A stretch of 8,351 nucleotides of DNA from the NCBI GenBank assembly GCA_900553955.1, contig USFO01000072.1, positions 1 to 8,351 on the forward strand. Reading direction: 5' to 3'. The stretch comes from an uncultured Oscillospiraceae bacterium. Its GTDB lineage: Bacteria; Bacillota; Clostridia; Oscillospirales; Ruminococcaceae. How positions within the stretch are numbered: position 1 is the stretch's first letter; every line of letters starts with the position of its first letter. The notes under the pieces were generated by a model that was not told the origin of the DNA, did not search any database, and saw nothing but the letters and a program-made list of their open reading frames with translations. Positions 1 to 5,931 of this stretch are shown piece after piece. The translations under genes were made by a program, and so were the position numbers.

Positions 1-8
1 GCGGGAGC

Positions 9-43
9 AAAAAAATGAGCACGGAGCAAAAGCTCTGTGCTCA
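9..43 (-). terminator. Intrinsic terminator of the WG-repeat lipoprotein gene
   Basis: Read on the minus strand, a 12-bp stem (arms 32-43 and 16-27, one mismatched pair at 23/36) closes on a 4-nt T loop and is followed directly by seven T residues (15 down to 9). It begins about 20 nt after the TAA stop of the lipoprotein gene. This is a textbook rho-independent terminator. The stem is built from the motif TGAGCAC/GTGCTCA, which recurs in the terminator of pncB and in the intergenic cluster at 2289-2447. Confidence 0.88.
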
Positions 44-63
44 AACCGCATGCTCAAGCTGTT

Positions 64-2013
64 TTATGGCTTTCTTACATAGTCCGCGGGCATGAAGGAA
101 AACTCGCTGCCGTCGTCGGCGGCTATTGTGATTGGTTCATTTAGATGCTCAGAAATAGGATCATTCCAAAAATCCTCGTAAGCAACATCATCAGCGCTAA
201 AGCAGGGGCTTAATTCATTTCCGTCCTTATCAATGAAGCGGTGACCGATTTTTAGCACTTCGCCGTTTTTGTCACGCAGAACATTTCCGGAAGAGTCATA
301 GCCGCCATAGTAGGCTATTCCTATGTACGAGCCGTCATCCAGCGTATAGAAGCCGATACTGTTATACTGACACAGCACATTTCTATTCTCATCAAAAAGG
401 GTGCAGCAGCATTCATAACCGTCCTCCCTTGCGATATTATTTGTGCCTGCGATAAATCTTCCGGGGAGAGGTGCATTTATGATATACGAGAAAATCGGCT
501 CAAGAATGACATTTCCGTCTTTATCGTTAAGTCCATAGTGGGTTTCAAATGCGGCGTAGGTATACCGCGTGTGTACATAGCCGGGGGCAGGGTCATACGA
601 TACTTTTGATGTGCCTGCTTCGCCGCAGTATGTAAGCTGAAATTTTCCGTCAATGAAGTTATAAATATACTCGTTGCCCTTGTAGCACCCGACAAATCCC
701 GGAGTTTCATAAATTTCAAAAAGCCCGGAAATGCCTTCCTCCCAAAAGTTGAAATCATAAAACGGGTGGTCGATAAGCTTTTTGCCGTTTTTGTCGACTA
801 TGGTGTACTCCGTTTCGGGCACTTCCGCAATTTCGTTAAGTTCGCCGTCAAAATGATAGACTAAATCAGGGCGCGTGCCGCCGGTTCGACGGATTTTCAT
901 GTAAACTTCGATTCCTTCGACCGTACCGAGATAGAAAGTCGTCGGCTCACGCAGGGTGTATTTGCTTGCGGAGAAGGTGACTTCCGATTTGCCGCCTGTG
1001 GTGGCGGTTATCTCGTTGTCGGGCGAAGAAATCGTAAAAATATCACCGTTTTCGGGCAGCGAAAGCTGCGAATAAACCGGGCTGACGGCTTTGCCGTCCC
1101 GGTCGATGAACACATAGCCCGGCGCGGGAGCGCTGCCATCGGAATCGGTGCATTCCGCGGCGGATTCCGGTGCGGCGTAGGCAACGCCGATGTACGTTCC
1201 GTCGTAGAAAAGTTTGAACCAAATGCGGCTGTACTTCGCTAAAACATTTTTATTTTCGTCTGCAAGGGTCTGCATGTATTCGGAAATGTCCTGCGGGTTC
1301 CCTTCACCGAGGATGAACCTGTTTTCAAAGGGTATTTCGGCGCTCGAATAAATATCCTCGAAATGCGGATCCCATCTGATGCCGTAGCTTGGCTCGTATG
1401 TGTCGCGATAATAAATCGTTCGCTTCGCGCCGAGCACGCTCGTCCCGAAAGCTCCGGCAATGTTTCTGTATCGCAACACAAAGTCGCCGTCGGCTATCTC
1501 GTAGCAAAGCTTTGTGCCGTAAACTGTGGCATAAAGTGCGTCGTAGCCGTCGTTATAGTCGCTGCCTTTGGGGCTGAAACGGTAGCTGTTGAACGGCAAA
1601 TCAACAGCAGGCTCGCCGTATTCGTTAAGGATATAAGTCCTTGGATTATCGTCGCCGCCAGACACGGCGGCGTAATAGGTTTTACCTAGGAACGCCGTGT
1701 CCTTGTAGTTGATTTGCTTCACGGAATCGTAATCTGTGCCGAGCTGTTTGCCGGAATAGTCGAGGACGCGAACCTGTTCGATGCCGTCCTTTTTGAAATA
1801 GCAGACGGCAAAGTTTTCCGTGAGGCGTATGCGGTTATACGCCATATCGGAAACGACATTGCCGTTTTCGTCAAGCAGGCGGTACCAAAGTTCGTTTTCG
1901 GTTAGCTGAGTTCGCTGCGTGTAGGGTAGGGCGGAGGGTTCCGCCATCGGCGCGCTGCACCCGCAAAGCAGCGTGAGCAGAAGCAGAAGCAAAAGAAAAA
2001 GAGCCTTTTTCAT
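64..2013 (-). CDS. WG-repeat lipoprotein with an internally duplicated module
   Basis: This 649-residue protein is probably anchored to the outer face of the cytoplasmic membrane. Residues 1-19 form a lipoprotein signal: MKK, a poly-leucine core, then a lipobox LCGC with Cys19 as the likely lipidated residue. The rest holds many degenerate WG (KWG)-type units of the form Y-x-x-x-D-x-x-G-x-x-(hydrophobic)-x-P-x-Y/F, for example near residues 44-61, 82-98, 127-143, 300-315, 403-419, 493-509 and 592-605. Residues about 125-357 and 401-649 align as two diverged copies of one module. Matching landmarks are DGTYIGVAY (271-279) with DGSYIGIAY (560-568), and FIDRDGKAVSP (302-312) with FIDKDGNELSP (593-603). 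A triple cysteine (535-537) is unusual for an exported protein. The start is supported by the signal peptide and an upstream AAGGACGG, though spacing to the ATG is long (about 12 nt from AAGGA). Function is unknown; WG repeats suggest a beta-rich binding scaffold. It is apparently monocistronic. Confidence 0.88.
   Translation of the reverse strand: MKKALFLLLLLLLTLLCGCSAPMAEPSALPYTQRTQLTENELWYRLLDENGNVVSDMAYNRIRLTENFAVCYFKKDGIEQVRVLDYSGKQLGTDYDSVKQINYKDTAFLGKTYYAAVSGGDDNPRTYILNEYGEPAVDLPFNSYRFSPKGSDYNDGYDALYATVYGTKLCYEIADGDFVLRYRNIAGAFGTSVLGAKRTIYYRDTYEPSYGIRWDPHFEDIYSSAEIPFENRFILGEGNPQDISEYMQTLADENKNVLAKYSRIWFKLFYDGTYIGVAYAAPESAAECTDSDGSAPAPGYVFIDRDGKAVSPVYSQLSLPENGDIFTISSPDNEITATTGGKSEVTFSASKYTLREPTTFYLGTVEGIEVYMKIRRTGGTRPDLVYHFDGELNEIAEVPETEYTIVDKNGKKLIDHPFYDFNFWEEGISGLFEIYETPGFVGCYKGNEYIYNFIDGKFQLTYCGEAGTSKVSYDPAPGYVHTRYTYAAFETHYGLNDKDGNVILEPIFSYIINAPLPGRFIAGTNNIAREDGYECCCTLFDENRNVLCQYNSIGFYTLDDGSYIGIAYYGGYDSSGNVLRDKNGEVLKIGHRFIDKDGNELSPCFSADDVAYEDFWNDPISEHLNEPITIAADDGSEFSFMPADYVRKP
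125..1641 (-). repeat. Protein-level tandem duplication inside the lipoprotein gene (approximate extent)
   Basis: Two consecutive segments of the encoded lipoprotein, residues about 125-357 and 401-649, follow the same order of landmarks. These are an Y-x-I-x-(D/N)-x-x-G unit, a DG-F-L-Y segment, a YG(I/L) unit followed by an RFI-G loop, a D-E-N-(K/R)-N-V-L unit, a DG-(T/S)-YIG-(V/I)-AY strand, an FID-(R/K)-DG unit, and a closing K/D-Y-x-(L/R)-(R/K)-(E/K)-P. The second copy carries an extra insert at residues 569-590. Identity at the DNA level has largely decayed, so the duplication is old. Boundaries are estimates made by eye. Confidence 0.75.
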
Positions 2014-2045
2014 GGGAATTCACCGTCCTTGAAATTATTTTCACT

Positions 2046-2076
2046 TATATAGACGAAAAAATCTGCCTATATGCAA
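2046..2076 (-). promoter_or_regulatory. Possible proximal promoter of the lipoprotein gene
   Basis: On the minus strand TTGCAT (2071-2076) and TATATA (2046-2051) are separated by 19 bp, longer than ideal. It lies 33-63 nt before the start codon. It is weaker than the upstream candidate at 2180-2208 and may be chance AT richness. Confidence 0.3.
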
Positions 2077-2179
2077 CAGGAATCTTCGTTTGTTTGCATG
2101 AAGTCCATAATTTTACCGGTTTGCGGAGAACAATTCTACGGCAAAGCCGATAATCGGATGGTATTATTTTCTTAATTTT

Positions 2180-2208
2180 ATTATATTACAGTTATATTTA
2201 AAAAACAA
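2180..2208 (-). promoter_or_regulatory. Candidate sigma-A promoter of the lipoprotein gene
   Basis: On the minus strand TTGTTT (2203-2208) is followed after exactly 17 bp by a perfect TATAAT (2180-2185), in an AT-rich block (2161-2210) unlike the surroundings. If used, transcription would start near 2173 and leave a leader of about 160 nt before the ATG at 2013. Confidence 0.6.
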
Positions 2209-2288
2209 TTCGGCAAAAGCAACAAAGTTCGCCCGCCGCCTTTGTACATATTGACTGCAAAGCCCCGCTTCGGCGGCGATTCTTGACC

Positions 2289-2393
2289 TTTGAGCACCGA
2301 AAACGGGTTTTGAGCACGGATTTTGGCGCGCGGTGCTCAAAATTCCGGCGGTGGGCGGGGGATGAGCACCAAGCACCGCGCACGGTGCTCAAA
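2289..2393. repeat. Cluster of TGAGCAC / GTGCTCA inverted repeats
   Basis: Five arms of one motif occur within about 105 bp. TTTGAGCACCG (2289-2299) is the exact reverse complement of CGGTGCTCAAA at both 2331-2341 and 2383-2393. TTTTGAGCAC (2308-2317) pairs with GTGCTCAAAA (2333-2342). TGAGCACC (2363-2370) pairs with GGTGCTCA (2384-2391). The 16-nt stretches 2326-2341 and 2378-2393 are direct repeats with one mismatch. Several mutually exclusive hairpins are therefore possible. The spacing is irregular, which rules out a CRISPR array. Function is unknown; it could be a decayed terminator array, a REP-like intergenic repeat or a multi-site protein-binding region. Confidence 0.8.
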
Positions 2394-2409
2394 TAAAGGC
2401 GGCGAAGAA

Positions 2410-2447
2410 CAGAACGAGCACGGCTTAAAAAAGCCGTGCTCGTTCTG
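2410..2447. repeat. Perfect 17-bp inverted repeat with AAAA loop
   Basis: Positions 2410-2426 are the exact reverse complement of 2431-2447, with a 4-nt loop (2427-2430). The arm contains CGAGCACGG, a variant of the TGAGCAC motif of the neighbouring cluster. Neither flank has an immediate T tract, so by itself it is not a canonical intrinsic terminator. On the plus strand it is followed 3 nt later by a second hairpin that does have one. Confidence 0.85.
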
Positions 2448-2450
2448 CCG

Positions 2451-2477
2451 AAAATCCCGACGCGGCGGGATTTTTTT
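2451..2477 (+). terminator. Plus-strand intrinsic terminator-like hairpin without an obvious gene
   Basis: AAAATCCCG (2451-2459) pairs with CGGGATTTT (2466-2474) across a 6-nt loop and runs into an uninterrupted T tract ending at 2477. The A-rich 5' arm means it could also act weakly on the minus strand. No convincing plus-strand gene lies upstream, so what it would terminate is unclear: a small RNA, or nothing. Confidence 0.6.
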
Positions 2478-2563
2478 GTGCGTAAAATTTGTTTTTTTCG
2501 GAAAAGAAAATAGGGGGAAATGCTTTTGTGCGGGCGGTTTTGCCTAAAAAAGGAATTTTCGAT

Positions 2564-2599
2564 AAAATGAGCACGGGGTTGTTTTATACTCCGTGCTCA
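2564..2599 (-). terminator. Intrinsic terminator of pncB
   Basis: On the minus strand the arms 2588-2599 and 2568-2579 form a 12-bp stem with one mismatched pair (2577/2590 region) around an 8-nt loop, followed by TTTT (2567-2564). It begins about 17 nt after the pncB stop codon. The stem ends in the same TGAGCACGG/CCGTGCTCA motif as the lipoprotein terminator. Confidence 0.78.
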
Positions 2600-2615
2600 A
2601 GCAGTGCTTATATGC

Positions 2616-4064
2616 TCAGTAGTTGGCTTTGTGGAGCAGGTCGTTACGCAGATTCCAAAGCTTTTGGGAAAGATCCACATAGTAGCCGTGGGGGTTCTTG
2701 AAACGCTTGACTTCATCCCAAAGGGTGTCGACCTGTTCGGCGCAGTATTTTTTAATATCTTTAAGCGAGGGACTTTCGTAAACGCATTTGCCGCCTTCAA
2801 AAATCGGAACGAGCATGCGCTTTGCGGTGACGTTGGTAAGCTCTTTTTTCTTCCAAGTGTCCTCCGGGTCAAAGATGGTGAAAGGCTTTGAGGTGTCGGG
2901 CGCGGGTTCGTCGTAAAGGCTGATGTAGTCCGCCATGGCCTTGCCGCTTTCGTTGGAATAGAAGCGGTAGAAGGTCTTGAAGCCCGGGATGGTTATCTTT
3001 TCGGTACTCTCGCTTATCTTGATGACAGGCTCGAGCACGCCGTTATGCTCCGCTGCGGCAAGCTTATACACGCAGCCGAAAACAGGGTCGCTCTTTGCGG
3101 TGATAAGGTTTTCGCCCACGCCGAAGCTGTTGAGCTGTGCACCTTGGCGCAGCAGTTCGCTGATGAGGTATTCGTCAAGGGAGTTGGAGGCGACAATGCC
3201 GCAGTCGGGATAGCCCGCGTCGTCAAGCATTTTGCGCGCCTTGACGGAGAGATATGCAATATCGCCGCTGTCTATACGAATACCCTTGGGGCGGTAGCCC
3301 ATGGGCCTCAGAACCTCGTCAAACACCTTGATTGCGTTGGGAACGCCGGATTTGAGCACGTTGTAGGTGTCCACAAGCAGGGTGCAGTTATCGGGATAGA
3401 TTTCCGCATAGGCCTTGAACGCTTCGTATTCCGAGCCCATGAGCTGAACCCAGCTGTGCGCCATGGTTCCCACTGCGGGAACGCCGTAATCACGGTCGGT
3501 GATCGCACAGGCGGTGGCTCCCACGCCGCCGATATACGCCGCGCGGGCGCCGAGAATGGCTGCGTCCGCGTTCTGAGCACGGCGGGAGCCAAACTCCATA
3601 ACGGGGCGGCCGTCCGCCGCGCGGGCGATACGGTTCGCTTTGGTGGCGATAAGGCTTTGGTGGTTGGCAATAAGCAGAGTTACGGTTTCCACAAGCTGAG
3701 CCTGCACTGCGGGTCCTTTAACTACGATAATAGGCTCTCTCGGGAAAATGGGAGTACCCTCCGGAATACTCCACACGTCGCATTTGAATTCGAAATTGCG
3801 AAGATAATTCAGGAATTTTTCGGAAAAACAGCTCTTGCTCCGGAGGAACTCAATGTCATCGTCGGTGAAGCGAAGATTCTTCATATAGTCGATAAGCTGC
3901 TCCAGTCCGGCGAAGATGGCAAAGCCGCCGTCGTCGGGAATACGGCGGAAAAACACGTCAAAAACCGCAACAGTGTCTTCCATACCCTTTTCGAGGTAGC
4001 CGTTCATCATAGTAAGCTCGTAAAAATCCGTGAGCATGCTCAGGTTTCGTTCGTCCCTGTTCAT
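2616..4064 (-). CDS. pncB: Nicotinate phosphoribosyltransferase
   Basis: This 482-residue cytoplasmic enzyme joins nicotinate and PRPP, with ATP hydrolysis, to make nicotinate mononucleotide (EC 6.3.4.21), the entry step of the Preiss-Handler NAD salvage route. It looks full length for the Gram-positive type. Family landmarks in order are LTDFYELTMMNGYL (11-24), FRRIPDDGGFAIFAGLE (39-55), the substrate-site region EFGSRRAQ (157-164), TMAHSW (200-205) with His203 as the likely phosphorylated histidine, VDTYNV (231-236), IRIDSGD (262-268), VASNSLDE (291-298) and FGVGENL (314-320). The start is supported by GAAGGAGTG, with GGAG 8 nt before the ATG. A promoter lies in the 103-bp gap to ade, and a GCCGG/CCGGC hairpin (4086-4109) sits in the leader just before the ribosome binding site. 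A strong terminator follows. Being next to adenine deaminase suggests a nucleobase salvage neighbourhood. Confidence 0.96.
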   Translation of the reverse strand: MNRDERNLSMLTDFYELTMMNGYLEKGMEDTVAVFDVFFRRIPDDGGFAIFAGLEQLIDYMKNLRFTDDDIEFLRSKSCFSEKFLNYLRNFEFKCDVWSIPEGTPIFPREPIIVVKGPAVQAQLVETVTLLIANHQSLIATKANRIARAADGRPVMEFGSRRAQNADAAILGARAAYIGGVGATACAITDRDYGVPAVGTMAHSWVQLMGSEYEAFKAYAEIYPDNCTLLVDTYNVLKSGVPNAIKVFDEVLRPMGYRPKGIRIDSGDIAYLSVKARKMLDDAGYPDCGIVASNSLDEYLISELLRQGAQLNSFGVGENLITAKSDPVFGCVYKLAAAEHNGVLEPVIKISESTEKITIPGFKTFYRFYSNESGKAMADYISLYDEPAPDTSKPFTIFDPEDTWKKKELTNVTAKRMLVPIFEGGKCVYESPSLKDIKKYCAEQVDTLWDEVKRFKNPHGYYVDLSQKLWNLRNDLLHKANY

Positions 4065-4124
4065 AATTTACACTCCTTCAAAGAAGCCGGAGAGAGTTTC
4101 CCACCCGGCATTATCCATACCTCT

Positions 4125-4153
4125 ATATTAGCACTATTTGCAGCCTTTTTCAA
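4125..4153 (-). promoter_or_regulatory. Candidate promoter of pncB
   Basis: On the minus strand TTGAAA (4148-4153) is separated by 17 bp from TAATAT (4125-4130), which is preceded by TGC, giving an extended -10 TGnTAATAT. It lies just past the ade stop codon. Transcription would start near 4118, giving a leader of about 55 nt. No match to the niacin-repressor (NiaR) site as I remember it was recognised here. Confidence 0.6.
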
Positions 4154-4167
4154 TGTAAAGCCCGTAC

Positions 4168-5862
4168 TTAATCAGCAAAAAGAGGTACAATCGCCCATTG
4201 GTCGCTGCTGAAAAGCCCCAAAGTGGTCATTTTGATTTTCGGAATGACCGGCAGGCTGACGAACGCCATAGTCATAAAAGGCTCTATATCGGCGGGAACG
4301 CCGAGAGTGTGAACGCTTTCGCGGACGGCTTTGTTTTGGCGGGAGACCTCCGCCGCGGAGGCGTCGGTCATAAGTCCGGCGTAGGGCAGGGGCATTTCGG
4401 AAAGAACCTCGCCGCCCTTTACGGCGACCATGCCGCCGCCAAGCTCACGCACGCGGTTTGCAGCGAACGCCATTTCCGCTTCGCTTGTGCCTATCACAAT
4501 GAGGTTGTGGGAATCGTGGGAGACGGAGGCGGCGATTGCACCCTCCTTGAGCCCTATTCCGTGTATAAAGCCGAGTCCGATATGACCGGTGTTCTTGTGG
4601 CGTTCGATAACGGCAAGCTTGAGAATATCCTTTTCGGTGTTAACGCCGTTGTTTGCGCCGAAGTCAACGTCAAGCAGGGCTTCCTCGGTGATGAGCTGGT
4701 TTTTTACAAGCTCAATCACACGGCATTTGCGAACGCCGGAGGCGGCAACATGGAAATCCTTTTCGCAGAGGGGCGCAAGGTTAAAGGAGTGCAGCACCCG
4801 CTCTTTGAGTGCGGTGGAAACCTCCGGGCTTGCGAAAGGCTCAAGCACACCGTCCGAAACAACTCTTTTGCCCAAGTGGTAAACATCGCTTACGGCTACG
4901 GAGTCAAGGTCGCCGAGGACGGCAAGGTTCGCATTGTAGCCGGGAGCTACAGCACCCTCGTTTCGCAGACCGAAGGCCTCCGCCGCCTGGAGGGTCGCCA
5001 TACGAATTCCCGCAACGGCGCTTTTGCCTTGCTTTACCGCAAGGCGGATGATGTCGTCAATATGACCGTTGGCTATTAGATCCGCAGCATGCTTATCGTC
5101 GGTGACAAGCAGGCAGCGGCGGTTCCACGGCTCCTCAAAGAGGGAAATAAGCCCGGTGAGATTGCGGGCGGCGGTGCCGTTTCTTATCATAACCCGCTGT
5201 CCCTTGCGGATACGCTCCTTGGCTTCTTCCGAGGAGGAACATTCGTGGTCGTCGCGAATACCCGCGGCAATGTATTTGTCAAGGTCGCGGCCGGAGAGCA
5301 GGGGCGCATGACCGTTTATGACCTTGCCCTTTTCGTTTGCGGAATTTATTTTCGCCATAACGCCCTCGTCACCGAAAACAACGCCCACATAGTTCATCAT
5401 TTCCGCAAGACCGAGAACCCGGGAATGACGGTAGAAAGGCTCAATATCCGCGGCGGAAAGCTCCGCGCCGGATTCGTCAAAGGCGGTTGCCGGAACGCAG
5501 GAGGGAACCATCACATAAACGTCGAGGGGCAGCTTTTCGCTTGCCTCAAGCATAAATTCAATGCCTTCTCCGCCGCAGACATTCGCAATTTCGTGAGGGT
5601 CGGAAACAACGGCACTGGTTCCGTGCAGCACCGCGGCCTTGGCAAACTCTGCGGGAAGCATCATGGTGCTTTCAATGTGAATATGCCCGTCAATAAAGCC
5701 GGGACAGACGTACTTGCCCGAAATGTCATGAACGCAGTCCGCGTCCGTGTCGGAATAATCGCCTACGCCGATTATTTTTTCATCCTCGATAAGTACGTTA
5801 GCCTTTTGGAGTTCGTCGGTGAACACATTTACAACCGTTCCGCCTTTCAGCAGCGTTTTCAT
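4168..5862 (-). CDS. ade: Adenine deaminase
   Basis: This 564-residue cytoplasmic metal-dependent amidohydrolase converts adenine to hypoxanthine and ammonia (EC 3.5.4.2), feeding adenine into the hypoxanthine/guanine salvage pool. Length is near the usual 570-600. Metal-site and family motifs are in place: PGFIDGHIHIEST (54-66, with the H-x-H pair His60/His62), SDPHEIANVCG (87-97), GLAEMMNYVG (151-160), NGHAP (183-187, His185), DDHE (204-207) and TDDKHAADL (254-262). The C-terminal domain carries NTGHIGLGFIHGIGLKEGAIAASVSHDSHN, typical of bacterial Ade rather than of adenosine-deaminase-like adenine deaminases. The start is supported by AAAGGGGG, 8 nt before the ATG, and a strong promoter in the 69-bp gap to the MATE gene. 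The downstream gap to pncB (103 bp) shows no clear terminator, so some co-transcription is possible. Confidence 0.96.
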   Translation of the reverse strand: MKTLLKGGTVVNVFTDELQKANVLIEDEKIIGVGDYSDTDADCVHDISGKYVCPGFIDGHIHIESTMMLPAEFAKAAVLHGTSAVVSDPHEIANVCGGEGIEFMLEASEKLPLDVYVMVPSCVPATAFDESGAELSAADIEPFYRHSRVLGLAEMMNYVGVVFGDEGVMAKINSANEKGKVINGHAPLLSGRDLDKYIAAGIRDDHECSSSEEAKERIRKGQRVMIRNGTAARNLTGLISLFEEPWNRRCLLVTDDKHAADLIANGHIDDIIRLAVKQGKSAVAGIRMATLQAAEAFGLRNEGAVAPGYNANLAVLGDLDSVAVSDVYHLGKRVVSDGVLEPFASPEVSTALKERVLHSFNLAPLCEKDFHVAASGVRKCRVIELVKNQLITEEALLDVDFGANNGVNTEKDILKLAVIERHKNTGHIGLGFIHGIGLKEGAIAASVSHDSHNLIVIGTSEAEMAFAANRVRELGGGMVAVKGGEVLSEMPLPYAGLMTDASAAEVSRQNKAVRESVHTLGVPADIEPFMTMAFVSLPVIPKIKMTTLGLFSSDQWAIVPLFAD

Positions 5863-5893
5863 AACAAATTCCCCCTTTGTTCTGTATAATATA

Positions 5894-5922
5894 ATAATAT
5901 ATCTTTACATACCGTATGTCAA
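5894..5922 (-). promoter_or_regulatory. Sigma-A promoter of ade
   Basis: On the minus strand a perfect TTGACA (5917-5922) is followed after 17 bp by TATTAT (5894-5899), with further TA-rich sequence downstream. It starts 9 nt after the MATE stop codon and ends about 30 nt before the ade ATG. The expected start is near 5887, so the leader is about 25 nt: too short for a purine riboswitch, which points to repressor control rather than RNA control. Confidence 0.8.
5907..5919. promoter_or_regulatory. Operator-like palindrome in the ade promoter
   Basis: ACATAC-C-GTATGT is a perfect 6+1+6 inverted repeat. It occupies most of the spacer between -35 and -10 and overlaps half of the -35 box (5917-5919). 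That placement is where a dimeric repressor would block RNA polymerase. The cognate regulator is not in the window. It does not resemble the PurR box or NiaR site as I remember them. Confidence 0.5.
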
Positions 5923-5931
5923 AAGCTTTTT

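Larger units (their letters stand above)
2014..2615. other. 602-bp gene-free region between pncB and the lipoprotein gene
   Basis: No open reading frame here looks real: the candidates run across hairpins, have unnatural composition and show no recognisable protein. From right to left the region holds the pncB terminator (2564-2599), a plus-strand terminator-like hairpin (2451-2477), a perfect 17-bp inverted repeat (2410-2447), a cluster of TGAGCAC/GTGCTCA arms (2289-2393), an AT-rich promoter block (2161-2210) and the leader of the lipoprotein gene. A small 11-nt palindrome CCGATAATCGG lies at 2147-2157. Nothing specific is seen at about 2210-2285 apart from GC-rich sequence. Confidence 0.8.

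Noticed and set aside
2121..2157. GGCAAAGCC-like segment on the plus strand reminiscent of a cyclic-di-GMP riboswitch
   Set aside because: The partner elements of that fold are absent and there is no plus-strand gene downstream.
2289..2447. CRISPR array
   Set aside because: The TGAGCAC units are short, occur in both orientations and are irregularly spaced; there are no uniform spacers and no cas genes.
2164..2547. Short open frames in the gene-free region (minus 2164-2376, plus 2323-2547)
   Set aside because: They run through the inverted repeats, have biased composition and show no protein family signal.
4065..4167. NiaR operator upstream of pncB
   Set aside because: No sequence resembling the niacin-repressor site as I remember it was found in the 103-bp gap.
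3045..5889. Long plus-strand open frames (3045-4211, 4198-5079, 5089-5889) opposite pncB and ade
   Set aside because: They lie exactly antisense to two genes with unmistakable family motifs, encode no recognisable protein, and are explained by GC-biased codon positions of the true genes.
5863..5893. Purine riboswitch before ade
   Set aside because: The leader is only about 25 nt from the predicted start, too short for the three-way junction aptamer, and none of its conserved loops are seen.
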